A DNA stretch of 64,000 nt from CALCNS01 sp937897315 (GCA_036744005.1 DAINOJ010000001.1:62001-126000), one strand, 5' to 3'; positions 16,390-25,923 are shown, numbered from the stretch's first letter. Notes: a model not told the origin generated them from the letters alone. Numbers and translations are program-made.

Positions 16390-16406
16390 AAACGGGGGTC
16401 ATATTC

Positions 16407-17615
16407 GTGAAGAAGACATCTGTATCCCGCCTATTGGGGTACTACTTTACATTATGCTTTATCTCAAACTTAGTACATCCGATTACACCAAGTTTTTTAC
16501 AAAGCATAGGCAGTCCGGATTCGATGTTTGGTATCGCGTTTGCCACAATGGCCATAGCCAATTTCCTTATGGCTCCTTTTTGGGGTGAATTTGGAGATCG
16601 ATATGGTTATGTGAAGGGACTTAGTGTTGCATGTTTGGGATATACATGTGGGCAACTTATTTTCTCTCAGGCAAATGGCACGGCCATGGTGTTAATAGGA
16701 CGTTTTATAGCCGGTGGTTTTTTGTCTGGGCATGCGGTGAGTGTGATGGCGTATCTGGCATCTGCAGCCGAAGACCATCAAACCAAAGCGAAATATATGG
16801 CGTTTTTTGCAGCCCTTACGTCAGTTGGGGTGGCTTTGGGGTATTTTCTGGGAGGATTTTTGGGTGACTATGCTTTACAGACCTGGTTTAGCGTAAGACC
16901 GGTGTTTTACGTCCAAGCGGCTGGCCTTTTTGCGGGAGTTTTTTTGATTTGGCCATGGGTTGGGGAGTTAAAGCTAAACCAAAACCAGGCGAAGTTGCGT
17001 TTCTCACAGATGAATCCCATTTCAAGTATACTTAAGAGTGCTCCTTTGATTCAAGGTCCTCTGCTGCTATTTTTGGTGATCTCATTTCTGACCAGTTTTG
17101 CAACCAATGCTCAAGACCAATCGTTCAATTACTTTTTGCGAGCACAGCTAAAATTTCCCCCATCCTACAATGGAGTGTTCAAAGCGGTTGTTGGTATGAT
17201 TGCTTTGACTGCGAATTTGACGCTCAATCTATGGCTAAGCCGTAGAACCGATTTACGAAAATCAATCATCCCAGTCCTACTTTTGTGTGCCACTGCCTTA
17301 GCTTTTTTGGTCGTGGTACAAGGGAATGTCCTGTTCTTCACTGCTGCACTAGTCTTTTACATTTTGAATGCTATTTATTTACCGATGCAGCAAGGGTTAA
17401 TTGTCCGGAATACCATGGGAAGCAAAGGGGAGATTTCGGGTATTTTTAATGCAGTCAAAGCATTGGGTATGTGTTTAGGCCCCCTGTTCTCTGGTTTAGT
17501 CTTTGCTCAAAACCCGAAGCTGCCCTTTGTTGCAGCCATGATTGCATTCTTACTGGCCGGCTTGCTGTCTATTTATAATAGAAGGCAGTATAGTAGGGCA
17601 GAGCAATCCATTTAG
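16407..17615 (+). CDS. Major facilitator superfamily transporter
   Basis: 402 residues with twelve predicted membrane helices and the MFS loop motif GEFGDRYGYVKG between helices 2 and 3, typical of the drug:proton antiporter branch. It should exchange a small organic compound for protons at the cytoplasmic membrane; the substrate cannot be read from the sequence. It starts at GTG with ACGGGGGT upstream, 17 bases after the methylase-like gene, so the two are probably cotranscribed. Confidence 0.85.
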   Translation: MKKTSVSRLLGYYFTLCFISNLVHPITPSFLQSIGSPDSMFGIAFATMAIANFLMAPFWGEFGDRYGYVKGLSVACLGYTCGQLIFSQANGTAMVLIGRFIAGGFLSGHAVSVMAYLASAAEDHQTKAKYMAFFAALTSVGVALGYFLGGFLGDYALQTWFSVRPVFYVQAAGLFAGVFLIWPWVGELKLNQNQAKLRFSQMNPISSILKSAPLIQGPLLLFLVISFLTSFATNAQDQSFNYFLRAQLKFPPSYNGVFKAVVGMIALTANLTLNLWLSRRTDLRKSIIPVLLLCATALAFLVVVQGNVLFFTAALVFYILNAIYLPMQQGLIVRNTMGSKGEISGIFNAVKALGMCLGPLFSGLVFAQNPKLPFVAAMIAFLLAGLLSIYNRRQYSRAEQSI

Positions 17616-17650
17616 GCTAGTATGGATCCAACTCGGAGGGAGGGGAGCAT

Positions 17651-18091
17651 GTGAATCAAAAGAGAATTCTTTTATGGTTGGTGCTCCTTAGCTGGATGTT
17701 TTTGATTTTTCATTTATCAAATCAACCGGCCGTCATTTCAGCAGAAACCAGCAAACAGGTGAGTCAACAGATTTTAGAGATCGTTCAAGAAAATCCTACT
17801 CCCCAAGCAGTTCGCTCTTTTGACTCCTTACTACGAAACTCGGCTCATTTTGGCTTGTTTTTGATATTGGGGTTGCTGACTTATCCGACGTTCTTAGTTC
17901 AAGGGTATTCAAAGGCTATGATGAAAAGTATATTTTTCGGTATATTCTATGCTTTGACCGATGAGGTTCATCAGATTTTCGTAGAGGGGCGAGCTTTTCA
18001 ACTTCGCGATTTGGGCTTGGACATTGCGGGAGTTATTCTGGGATGCAGTATGATTTTTTTTGTGATTTCTATGTTTAGGAGAAGATCATAA
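17651..18091 (+). CDS. VanZ-like membrane protein
   Basis: 146 residues with an N-terminal helix and three more membrane segments. The VanZ signature is clear: YALTDEVHQIF followed by GRAFQLRDLGLDIAG. VanZ itself raises teicoplanin resistance in vancomycin operons, but stand-alone relatives are common in Firmicutes and their function is mostly unknown. It starts at GTG with GGAGGGAGGGGAG upstream and is the last gene before a terminator. There are no van genes nearby. Confidence 0.85.
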   Translation: MNQKRILLWLVLLSWMFLIFHLSNQPAVISAETSKQVSQQILEIVQENPTPQAVRSFDSLLRNSAHFGLFLILGLLTYPTFLVQGYSKAMMKSIFFGIFYALTDEVHQIFVEGRAFQLRDLGLDIAGVILGCSMIFFVISMFRRRS

Positions 18092-18100
18092 GTACATAAT

Positions 18101-18135
18101 GCGACCCCCGTGGATCGGGGGTCGCATGTTTTATT
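18101..18135. terminator. Terminator between the VanZ-like gene and pcp
   Basis: A perfect 10-bp stem GCGACCCCCG/CGGGGGTCGC with a five-base loop, followed by ATGTTTTATT. It lies between two convergent genes and may act on both. Confidence 0.85.
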
Positions 18136-18781
18136 GTATGGCTCCGCCTTCTTTTTGGATATCGCTATTTTTATAGCGAATGGCAGCGGTGATGGCTGCT
18201 TCCAAACCTGCGACCAAAACCGGCAAAGCCATGCTGGGACGGCCTCGTTTTCCTGCTGCTTGTTCCGGCAAGAAAGGGATATGAATAAAACCGGTTAGTA
18301 GTTGTGGGTATCGGGTGGCGGCTAAATGAGCAATACCATAACAGATATGATTGCACAAATAAGTACCGGCAGAATTCGAGACAATCGCCGGAACTCCTGC
18401 TTCCACCATTTCTTGAACCATCGCTTTGATGGGCACCGTCACAAAGTATGCCGCCGGACCCTCCTCAAAGATCGGCTCGCCTGTAGGTTGGTTACCCTCG
18501 TTATCGGGAATGGAGTAATCATCACAATTAACACCGATACGTTCTACTCTCATTTCCAGAGATCCGCCAGCTTGTCCAACATTGATTACAATCTCAGGTT
18601 CATACTGCAGGATGAGTTTCTCGGTTTCTTCTAACGCTTTATAACGGGTCACGGGAATTTCGCCTGTGACTATTTCGTAATCTAAAATCTTCTGTCCGGT
18701 TAGTTCGCGAACCGAAACCCAGGCAGGATTGATGGTTTCGCCACCAAACGGATGAAATCCGGTCAATAAGACGCGTTTCAT
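18131..18781 (-). CDS. pcp: Pyrrolidone-carboxylate peptidase (pyroglutamyl peptidase I)
   Basis: 216 residues, C15 family. The catalytic triad is E80 (MRVERIG), C143 (GTYLCNH) and H167 (GFIHIP), at the positions expected for the family. It removes N-terminal pyroglutamate from peptides in the cytoplasm. AAAGGAGG precedes the ATG. It lies 14 bases downstream of the PHP gene and forms an operon S9 peptidase - PHP - pcp on the minus strand, which supports a role in peptide use. Confidence 0.95.
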   Translation of the reverse strand: MKRVLLTGFHPFGGETINPAWVSVRELTGQKILDYEIVTGEIPVTRYKALEETEKLILQYEPEIVINVGQAGGSLEMRVERIGVNCDDYSIPDNEGNQPTGEPIFEEGPAAYFVTVPIKAMVQEMVEAGVPAIVSNSAGTYLCNHICYGIAHLAATRYPQLLTGFIHIPFLPEQAAGKRGRPSMALPVLVAGLEAAITAAIRYKNSDIQKEGGAIQ

Positions 18782-18795
18782 TAAGAGACCTCCTT

Positions 18796-19662
18796 TTATG
18801 CTCTGTATTCTTGGATTCTCTGGATAAGTAAAGTGGGTATTCGGGAATCGGTGATGTTCACATTATGGTGATGCCCCGAGCCCACCTCGATGTGAGGTTT
18901 GTTACTACCATGATAGTCCGAACCCCCGCTGCATAGTAGATGATAGTCTGTCGCCATCTTCTCATAGAATAGTTGCATATCTTCGGGATGATCGCTATGC
19001 CAGACTTCCAATCCTTGCAACCCGGCCTTTACAAGAGCTTGGAGGATGATTCGCAACTCTTTTGGCGAGGGCTGCAGTAAATAGGGATGAGCGAATACGG
19101 CTACTCCGCCTGCTTCTCGAATCGCTTTGATACACGCTGGATAATCCGGGGATTCTCTAGGCACATAGCATGAAGCGCCGGCAGCAAGGTAGCGATCGAA
19201 TGCATCCTGACGCGATAAAGCATATCCTTTCTCCACCAATACCTGTGCAAAATGGGGACGGGATAGGATTTCCTCTCCACCGGCTTTCGCTCTTACCTCT
19301 TCTTCAGAAATCTTCATTCCCTTTGACTGCAAGACTTCAATAATCTTTCGATTTCTGCGATTTCGAGATTCGATCATTTGATGAAGAAAAGATTGAAAGT
19401 GTAGTGTAGGTTGCACTCCATAACCCAGAATGTGCATTTCTTTTCCTAGCCAATCTGTGCTGAGTTCTACTCCATGGATGAAGGTCAGACCGAGCACATT
19501 CGCTTCTACCTCGGCTTCTGCGAGCCCGGCAAGGGTATCATGGTCCGTTAAGGACAAATAGCGAACCTTTTGTGTAGCTGCCTTGCGAACGAGTTCTGCG
19601 GGGGTGTCTGTGCCATCGGAAGCCTTACTATGCGTGTGCAAATCTACCCGACATGGTTCCAT
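18796..19662 (-). CDS. PHP-domain phosphoesterase
   Basis: 288 residues. The PHP metal-binding motifs are present in order: DLHTHSKASDGTDTP at the N-terminus, LTDHDTLAG, HGVELS, FAHPYL and GGSDYHG near the C-terminus. This set is typical of the 3',5'-nucleoside bisphosphate phosphatase / YciV (RnaM) group, which act on pAp or on RNA ends. I chose the ATG at 19662 because GAGGTG lies eight bases upstream and overlaps the S9 stop; the longer frame to 19677 begins inside the S9 gene. It sits between an S9 peptidase and pcp in one operon, an unexplained pairing. Confidence 0.85.
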   Translation of the reverse strand: MEPCRVDLHTHSKASDGTDTPAELVRKAATQKVRYLSLTDHDTLAGLAEAEVEANVLGLTFIHGVELSTDWLGKEMHILGYGVQPTLHFQSFLHQMIESRNRRNRKIIEVLQSKGMKISEEEVRAKAGGEEILSRPHFAQVLVEKGYALSRQDAFDRYLAAGASCYVPRESPDYPACIKAIREAGGVAVFAHPYLLQPSPKELRIILQALVKAGLQGLEVWHSDHPEDMQLFYEKMATDYHLLCSGGSDYHGSNKPHIEVGSGHHHNVNITDSRIPTLLIQRIQEYRA

Positions 19663-19666
19663 AGGA

Positions 19667-21637
19667 TTACACCTCAATATGGGTGATAAACCAGTTTGTC
19701 AAATGTTGTAAACGTTCGATACGATGGTTTGGTTGACCAGAGCGCGACAACTCATGATTCTCGTTGGGGAAGCGAACAAATACCGCTTCTTTCTTCAAGA
19801 ACTTTAGTGCGGTAAAGAATTGCTCTCCTTGTTCTATGGGGCAACGATAGTCTTGTTCACTGTGGATAATGAGAACCGGAGTTTGAATGTTCTCCACATA
19901 CATAATAGGAGAGTGTTTGAGGTAATGTTCATAATTAATCCAAGGTTTACCGTCGAATTCAAAATTGCCATTATTATAACCCACATCGGAAGTACCAAAC
20001 ATAGAGAAGCGGTTGCTGGTCGATCGTAAGGTTACCGCTGCTTTGAAACGGTTGGTATGGCCGAGCATCCAATTGGTCATATAGCCTCCATAAGAACCAC
20101 CGGTCACTCCTAAACGTGTCTCGTCCAACCACGTCCATTTCTCTAATGCTTTATCTACCGCCAGCATTAAGTCACGGTAATCTTGTCCGCCCCAATCGTG
20201 ATGCGTTTGATTATTAAAGACTTGACCATAGCCAAGAGATCCTTGAGGATTGGTGTAGAGTACTGCAAACCCCATGCCACAGAGAACTTGCATCTCATGA
20301 TTAAAGGTCAAACCATAGGCAACATGTGGGCCACCATGAATTTGCAATACCATAGGGTATTTTTTCCCTTCCTGGAAGGAATAGGGTTTGAGTAACCATC
20401 CTTCTATCGTTGCACCGTTATCCGCTGTAAATGCATAATGTTCCGGTAAGGAGACAGAAACTTCATCATACCAAGCTTGGTTGACATGAGTGATTTGGGT
20501 TTCACTGTGATCTGTTAGGGAGAACTGAAAGAGATCACCCATGTTAGAAGGTTGATTATACATCAAAACGACTTTCTCGGATTCCAAATGGAAACTATAA
20601 CCATAAAGGACTTTCTGATCGCAGGATAGGCCTTTTGGACTTCCTCCCTCTGCACAGACTTGGAATAGACGACATACGCCCCCTGTGGTTGCGCTGAAAT
20701 ATAGTTTCTTTTGATCGAGACTCCAAATTGGGCGCATTTCAGAAGCAGAGGTCATATCGGAACCAACGGCAGTGCCTACCGAGAAATCAAAGTTTTCTGT
20801 TAACAGCGTAGGTTGGCCACCCTCCGCAGGAATAGAGAATAGTTTGTCTAAAGTGGCAGAACCATATTCGCACATGTGTCCATAGTAAGCAATTTTTGAA
20901 CCGTCGGGACTATAGACCGGTGCAGTGTATTGACCACGAACCGTTGTTATTTTCAGGATTTGCTTCGTTTCCACATCAACAGTGTATAAATCGTTGAAAG
21001 GAACCATTTCAGCATCTTCAAATCTCTTGGCAGCAAACAGCACTTTTTTGCTATCGGGTGACCAGGTAGCAGACCCATGGTCAAATTCACCATCGGTCAA
21101 TTGCTGAACTTCACCTGTTATGGAGTTGACTACGAATAGATGTGTGTTACGATCGTCATGAAAACCAGCACCATTCATTTTGTAATGCATTTTGGTGATG
21201 ACTTTTACATCACTGACTTCTTCTTTTTTGTCAGAAAAGTCGCTTGGTTTGCATTTACAGGAAGCCAATAGCTTGGAACCATCCGGACTCCAAGAAATCA
21301 GAGTTAGGGCACGGCTGAATTTGGTTAATTGTCGCGCCTCGCCACCTTCGCTGGATAACAGCCATATTTGATTACTTCCCGATCGAGAAGAATTAAAAGC
21401 GATATACGAGGCATCGGGAGCCCACCTGGGTGTAGAGTTCGCTTGGTTCTCACCGGTTAGCAATTTCGGTTCTTTTCCGGGGGATACACTCCAAATTTGG
21501 GTGATGTACTTGGTCTTTTCGGTGGGATGACATTGTTTCTGAACATAAAGTACTTGGTCGCCATGGGGAGAAATCTGGGGATCACTAATCCATTTTAGTT
21601 TGAATAGATCGTTGATTTCAATGGCACGTTTTGTCAT
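19667..21637 (-). CDS. S9-family prolyl oligopeptidase / acylaminoacyl peptidase, second paralogue
   Basis: 656 residues, the same architecture as the 5921-7906 protein: a beta-propeller built of TolB-like repeats and a C-terminal hydrolase. S515 in GGSYGGY, the aspartate in HSEQDYRCP and the histidine in NENHELSRSG form the triad. The C-terminal halves of the two paralogues are visibly similar over long stretches. GGAGGG precedes the ATG at 21637; the frame upstream to 21667 has no ribosome binding site. It heads an operon with the PHP and pcp genes. It should cut short peptides in the cytoplasm. Confidence 0.92.
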   Translation of the reverse strand: MTKRAIEINDLFKLKWISDPQISPHGDQVLYVQKQCHPTEKTKYITQIWSVSPGKEPKLLTGENQANSTPRWAPDASYIAFNSSRSGSNQIWLLSSEGGEARQLTKFSRALTLISWSPDGSKLLASCKCKPSDFSDKKEEVSDVKVITKMHYKMNGAGFHDDRNTHLFVVNSITGEVQQLTDGEFDHGSATWSPDSKKVLFAAKRFEDAEMVPFNDLYTVDVETKQILKITTVRGQYTAPVYSPDGSKIAYYGHMCEYGSATLDKLFSIPAEGGQPTLLTENFDFSVGTAVGSDMTSASEMRPIWSLDQKKLYFSATTGGVCRLFQVCAEGGSPKGLSCDQKVLYGYSFHLESEKVVLMYNQPSNMGDLFQFSLTDHSETQITHVNQAWYDEVSVSLPEHYAFTADNGATIEGWLLKPYSFQEGKKYPMVLQIHGGPHVAYGLTFNHEMQVLCGMGFAVLYTNPQGSLGYGQVFNNQTHHDWGGQDYRDLMLAVDKALEKWTWLDETRLGVTGGSYGGYMTNWMLGHTNRFKAAVTLRSTSNRFSMFGTSDVGYNNGNFEFDGKPWINYEHYLKHSPIMYVENIQTPVLIIHSEQDYRCPIEQGEQFFTALKFLKKEAVFVRFPNENHELSRSGQPNHRIERLQHLTNWFITHIEV

Positions 21638-21780
21638 AGTATACACCCTCCTAATTATCTTTCTCAATTATTTCGACTTACGAACAGATGATTCCTGCTG
21701 TGATTTTTTCAAAGAGAGTTCACCATCGCAAGGGAAATGAATGAGATAAAGCGAATCTTTGCATGGAGGGGGAGGAAGGC

Positions 21781-22815
21781 ATGTCAAAAACCATTCGTAT
21801 CGCTTTGGTGGGTTTCGGTACAGTAGCCATCTCATTGTTGAAGCTCATTGATGCCGAGAAAGAACGTCTTTGGAAAGAGCACCGTTGTCAGATTTTATTG
21901 GTCGGTGCAGCCGACAGTAAAGGCATCGTTTTATATGATAAAGGGCTTCCACTCCACAAATTAATGATCGTTAAGTGGGACACCGGATCGGTTGCTCATT
22001 TTCCGGTATATGGCCAAAAAGGTGGGACTGCGTTGGACATGATTGCGAATACCAACGCCGATATCATCATTGAATCCTCCCCGGCCCATCTACCTCATGG
22101 GGAACCGGGAATACAGCATATCTTAAAATCCCTAGAACTAGGCAAGCATGTGGTTAGCGCGAATAAAGCTCCCTTGGTATTGGCTTGGACGGATATTATG
22201 CAAAAATCCAAGCAAAATCAATGTAAAATACGTTATGGAGCGGCTGCTAGTGCAGGACTTCCGGTGCTAGAAATGGGTGCTCTCTTAGGATTAAATGGTG
22301 AAATTCTGGAATTCGCCGGAGTTTTTAATGCAACATCCCAGTATATTATCAACCAAATGGAACAAGGGGTTTCATATCAACTGGCCATCGCTCAAGCCCA
22401 AGCAGCAGGCTTTGCTGAAGCCGACCCAAGCGTAGATGTGGATGGATGGGATACCGCCATGAAAACGATTCTATTGGCCAATACTTTTTTAGGCAGTGTT
22501 ATTCACTTAAATCAGGTTTCTCCGGTGGGCATACGGCAACTCTCGATGCAAGACATTTCCGAGGCAGCCCAAAGTAGGGAAGTATGGCGTTTGGTTGGCA
22601 GAGTAACAAAGGTCGAGGGAGAATGGATTGTTCAAGTTCAACCGGAACGATTAGCATGCCATCATCCATTGGCCATGGGAAGCTGGAAAGATAAAACAAT
22701 TGTGATTCAAACCAGGAACTTAGGAGAACAGGTTCATGTTTCTCGAGGTGGTTCAGGAAAAGGCACAGCCGCAACCGTGTTGACCGATATTCTAGAAATT
22801 GCACGTGATATATAA
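21781..22815 (+). CDS. Homoserine dehydrogenase-like oxidoreductase
   Basis: 344 residues. An N-terminal Rossmann fold (GFGTVAISL) is followed by a domain with homoserine dehydrogenase features: VVSANKAPL around residue 130, AAASAGLPVLE, and AQAAGFAEADPSVDVDGWDTAMK, which holds the acidic and lysine residues of the active site. Two conserved spots differ from standard enzymes: the glycine after GxGTV is alanine, and the NGT block reads NAT. There is no C-terminal ACT domain. It could reduce aspartate semialdehyde to homoserine or act on a related substrate. The start at ATG 21781 follows GGAGGGGGAGGAAGG. No other threonine or methionine pathway genes are adjacent. Confidence 0.75.
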   Translation: MSKTIRIALVGFGTVAISLLKLIDAEKERLWKEHRCQILLVGAADSKGIVLYDKGLPLHKLMIVKWDTGSVAHFPVYGQKGGTALDMIANTNADIIIESSPAHLPHGEPGIQHILKSLELGKHVVSANKAPLVLAWTDIMQKSKQNQCKIRYGAAASAGLPVLEMGALLGLNGEILEFAGVFNATSQYIINQMEQGVSYQLAIAQAQAAGFAEADPSVDVDGWDTAMKTILLANTFLGSVIHLNQVSPVGIRQLSMQDISEAAQSREVWRLVGRVTKVEGEWIVQVQPERLACHHPLAMGSWKDKTIVIQTRNLGEQVHVSRGGSGKGTAATVLTDILEIARDI

Positions 22816-22846
22816 GACAAGTCCTATCGGAAAAGGGGGTGTAGGG

Positions 22847-24313
22847 ATGATTCGGAAAGTTGTCCTCATGGTCATTGCCATGACAATATGTCTTACACCC
22901 GGCAAAATCACAAGAGCGCAAGAAATACGTCATATATTGGATACCCCCGCTCATGATGGATACTTGGTTACTTTAAGTGCTTCGTACTGGCGAGAGTATC
23001 AAAGTCAACCAAAAGTCTTGTCTTCTCGCCAAGGTGAATCGATTTCAGTTCATCAGCGATTGATTAAGGTGAAGAATCTGTCTGAACTCGATGCCTTTCC
23101 GGTAGGTAGCATAGTCCAAGCAGAACCGGATTATGAGTTGTTTCTCTTGGCCGAGGAAGAGCCTTTAGAAAGTCCTTTGGTTTGGAACCATGAGATGTTA
23201 CAAATACAACAAACTAGAACCCAGTATAGCGGTGAAGGTGTAAGAGTGGCTGTTATTGACACAGGGCTAAAGCAGGATCATCCCGATTTGGATTGGACTC
23301 GCATCGAGGCCGGTAAGAATTATGCCAATCCGGGAAGTAGTACGGAGGATCATCACGGGCATGGCACATTTGTGACCGGTGTGATTGCAGCAATCCCTCA
23401 AAATAGTACTGGCGTGGATGGCATTGCCCCAAACGCTACCATCGTTCCTCTAAAAGTATACAGCGATGAGGGGCAATCCTTAGTAAGTTGGATTGTTCAA
23501 GCCATCGAGGATGCTGTGTTGGTTTTTGAGTGTGATATCATCAATATTAGTATGGGAACAACCTACGATAGTTCAAATTTGCGAACCGCTATAGCCAGTT
23601 TACCTCCAGAAGTAATCCTTGTAGCGGCAGCAGGAAATGATGGAAGCCATATTTACCAATATCCGGCATCCTACCCCGAGGTCATCTCGGTGGGATTCGT
23701 CGACCAAAACGAGGTCATCTCTCCTTCCTCCCAAAAAAATGACGGCATTACTATTGTCGCTCCTGGTGTCAATGTATTGGGCTTGGATAACACATTATAT
23801 CAAGGTACCAATACCGTCTATGGATCGGGTTCTTCCTATGCGGCACCACACGTGACAGCAGTAGCGGCCTTAGCGAAAGAAGCAAATGCATCCCTCACCA
23901 GAATTAGCTTTCTGGAATTAATCACTTCCACAGCAAAAGACTTAGGCGAGTTAGGATACGATACTTCCTACGGATTTGGGCTCGTACAAGTCGATGCCTT
24001 CATGAATCGGTTTTTGTCCTTTGAAATGAAAGCCACATTGTTAGAATCATCGGAGGAATCCGATACATGGCAGTTTTCATGGATGAATTTGTCTGCTTCC
24101 AATACCTACCTTGTGTTGGGTGCTTCTTATGATGGTTCAGGAAGAATGGTAGAGGTGAAGAGTTTTCTGGTCCATTCCGATATCTATGGCAGAGCAATGG
24201 AAGCGGTCTCTTGGAGCTCTCCTTACGAAGTGGACAAAATCAAGATTTTTATTCTTTCCAGTTTGCAAGAATGCAGGCCACTCTATCCAGCTGAGATTGT
24301 TAGAAAAACATAG
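22847..24313 (+). CDS. Secreted subtilisin-like serine protease (S8)
   Basis: 488 residues. A signal peptide (MIRKVVLMVIAMTICL, cleavage probably after TRA near residue 24) is followed by a short prodomain and the S8 catalytic domain. The triad is D138 (AVIDTGLKQDHPDL), H172 (HGHGTFVTG) and S330 (GSSYAAPHV, where most subtilases have GTSMAAP); AAGND carries the oxyanion asparagine. About 90 residues follow the catalytic domain. It would degrade proteins outside the cell and feed the intracellular peptidases encoded around it. GGGGGT precedes the ATG. It lies 31 bases after the dehydrogenase gene and ends at a bidirectional terminator. Confidence 0.92.
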   Translation: MIRKVVLMVIAMTICLTPGKITRAQEIRHILDTPAHDGYLVTLSASYWREYQSQPKVLSSRQGESISVHQRLIKVKNLSELDAFPVGSIVQAEPDYELFLLAEEEPLESPLVWNHEMLQIQQTRTQYSGEGVRVAVIDTGLKQDHPDLDWTRIEAGKNYANPGSSTEDHHGHGTFVTGVIAAIPQNSTGVDGIAPNATIVPLKVYSDEGQSLVSWIVQAIEDAVLVFECDIINISMGTTYDSSNLRTAIASLPPEVILVAAAGNDGSHIYQYPASYPEVISVGFVDQNEVISPSSQKNDGITIVAPGVNVLGLDNTLYQGTNTVYGSGSSYAAPHVTAVAALAKEANASLTRISFLELITSTAKDLGELGYDTSYGFGLVQVDAFMNRFLSFEMKATLLESSEESDTWQFSWMNLSASNTYLVLGASYDGSGRMVEVKSFLVHSDIYGRAMEAVSWSSPYEVDKIKIFILSSLQECRPLYPAEIVRKT

Positions 24314-24320
24314 GTACATA

Positions 24321-24356
24321 AAAAAAGAAGAGCAGGATAAGCTCTTCTTTTTTAAT
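24321..24356. terminator. Bidirectional terminator
   Basis: AAAAAAGAAGAGC and GCTCTTCTTTTTT form a stem with runs of A and T on the two sides, between the convergent protease and FMN-binding protein genes. Confidence 0.9.
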
Positions 24357-24362
24357 GTAGGT

Positions 24363-25688
24363 TTACTTCAAAATCGATGCATGTAAAAAGGTAACGGCTT
24401 CCTTCACAGCTTGTGCGACTCCTTCGCTAGAGAAAGTGGCTCCTGCCACTGCTTGAATCTCGCTACCCATAGCAAAACTGTTGCTAATTCCTTTTCCAAC
24501 AAACTGCTTGTGGAACGCTTCATCTGAAGAGACTTTCTTGACCATACTTGGGGTATCACTATGTTTCAGAATTTTGACTCCGGTGACTAAGCCGTTGTTG
24601 TCAAAAGCAACATAAACTTGCATCGGTCCTTCATAGCCATTGCCTTTACCAACGATTAAATAACCGGCCAATGCACCATCTTTTACTCCTTCATAGTAAG
24701 AACGATCTCCTATGTCTTTGGTCACAAATTCCGTCGCTTCCGATAGAAGTTCCAGGATACTCGGATCTACGAGCAAGTTGCCCATCTTTTTAGCGGCATC
24801 TTTTACAGCTGCAGCAATACCTGCGCTAGTTCCACTGGCTCCGCTCACGCCCTGAATATCTTGTCCCAATGTGTAAGCATCTTTCGGTGTTTTACCGACA
24901 AACTGCTTCGCAAAATCGGTATTCTTTAGAACGGTATCTGCAATCGTTTTGGTTTCAGTGTGCCCTGTAATTTGATACTGTTGGATTTCGCCGGTTGGTT
25001 TGAAAGCTACTGTCGCTTCTATCGTGCCATTGTAGCCTGTCCCAGTTCCGGTGATAATATAGCCGACTTCGGCGCCTTCCTTCTCACCGACCAAGTAAGC
25101 GACACCATTACTCTCTTTTGGAGTGAAGCTTGTTGCATCTGGTAGTAAAGCAGCATAATCGGTACCGGAAGCTTGCATGTTAATGAAATCCGCTGCATTT
25201 TTCACAGCGCTTGTGACACCATCACTGGACATGGAGGCACCACTTATACCTTGAATATCTTTTCCCAAAGATAAGGGATCACTGGTGCTCTTGCCAATAA
25301 ATTGTGTGACGAAGTCCGGGTTTTGAGTTACTTTGGTGCCGATTCCCGGGGTTTCACCATTGCTGCCAATTTGGACATTGGTAATCTTTAAATTAGCATC
25401 AAAACCCACCAATACTTCTAATGTACCACCATATCCGCTTCCTTTTCCGGTCACGACATATCCAGCGGGTTGGTCGGCGGTAAATCCCTGATAATAGATT
25501 ATACCCTCTGCATCCATCGGTTCAAAGCGATCGGCTGAAGGCAACAAGGTACCCAAGGCAGCTTTCAGTTCTTCGGCTTTGCGAGCTTCAACCACCTTAG
25601 AGGTCACTCCAACGACTGCGGAAATGGAGCCACCCGAAATGGCAGCGATGAGGGCAAGGGTGATAGCATAACGAATCATATCTTTCAT
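24363..25688 (-). CDS. Membrane-anchored protein with three tandem FMN-binding domains
   Basis: 441 residues. One N-terminal helix (about 7-29) anchors or exports the protein; three copies of an FMN_bind (RnfG/NqrC-like) domain follow with a spacing of about 133 residues. Each copy has GY-x-x-x-G-x-G-x-GY near its start and a flavinylation-like motif at its end: ISGASMSS (148-155), VSGASGTS (281-288) and VAGATFSS (414-421). In characterised relatives the Ser/Thr of this motif carries FMN attached by ApbE, and multi-domain forms move electrons across the cell surface. No rnf, apbE or reductase gene is adjacent. GGGAGTGG and a good promoter precede the ATG at 25688. Confidence 0.87.
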   Translation of the reverse strand: MKDMIRYAITLALIAAISGGSISAVVGVTSKVVEARKAEELKAALGTLLPSADRFEPMDAEGIIYYQGFTADQPAGYVVTGKGSGYGGTLEVLVGFDANLKITNVQIGSNGETPGIGTKVTQNPDFVTQFIGKSTSDPLSLGKDIQGISGASMSSDGVTSAVKNAADFINMQASGTDYAALLPDATSFTPKESNGVAYLVGEKEGAEVGYIITGTGTGYNGTIEATVAFKPTGEIQQYQITGHTETKTIADTVLKNTDFAKQFVGKTPKDAYTLGQDIQGVSGASGTSAGIAAAVKDAAKKMGNLLVDPSILELLSEATEFVTKDIGDRSYYEGVKDGALAGYLIVGKGNGYEGPMQVYVAFDNNGLVTGVKILKHSDTPSMVKKVSSDEAFHKQFVGKGISNSFAMGSEIQAVAGATFSSEGVAQAVKEAVTFLHASILK

Positions 25689-25744
25689 ATTAACCACTCC
25701 CAATGTTACTTCGGTCGATACATCGTCCGATTTGTACTAAAATT

Positions 25745-25773
25745 ATTATAGTCAATTCACATTGAAATATCAA
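25745..25773 (-). promoter_or_regulatory. Promoter for the FMN-binding protein gene
   Basis: On the minus strand TTGATA (25768-25773) and TATAAT (25745-25750) are separated by 17 bases, 57 bases upstream of the start codon. A second TATAAT on the plus strand at 25793-25798 may belong to pyrF, but no convincing -35 accompanies it. Confidence 0.7.
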
Positions 25774-25923
25774 GTGCTGTTTTGAAACCGAATATAATTG
25801 TTCCGATTTCCTCAACATCCGATAGCCCATGTTCAGTTTATGACTCTTTTTTGCAAAAGAGAAGGAACCTTTTCTAAGCAAGAAGAATACTTCTGTCATA
25901 AAAGTATAAGGGGAGTGGAAACC

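Noticed and set aside
17651..18091. Part of a vancomycin-resistance operon
   Set aside because: Only a VanZ-like gene is present; no vanH, vanA, vanX or two-component genes lie near, and ddl is in the dcw cluster.
22499..22954. Open frame of 151 codons on the minus strand over the dehydrogenase and protease starts
   Set aside because: It has no start signals and overlaps two well supported genes.
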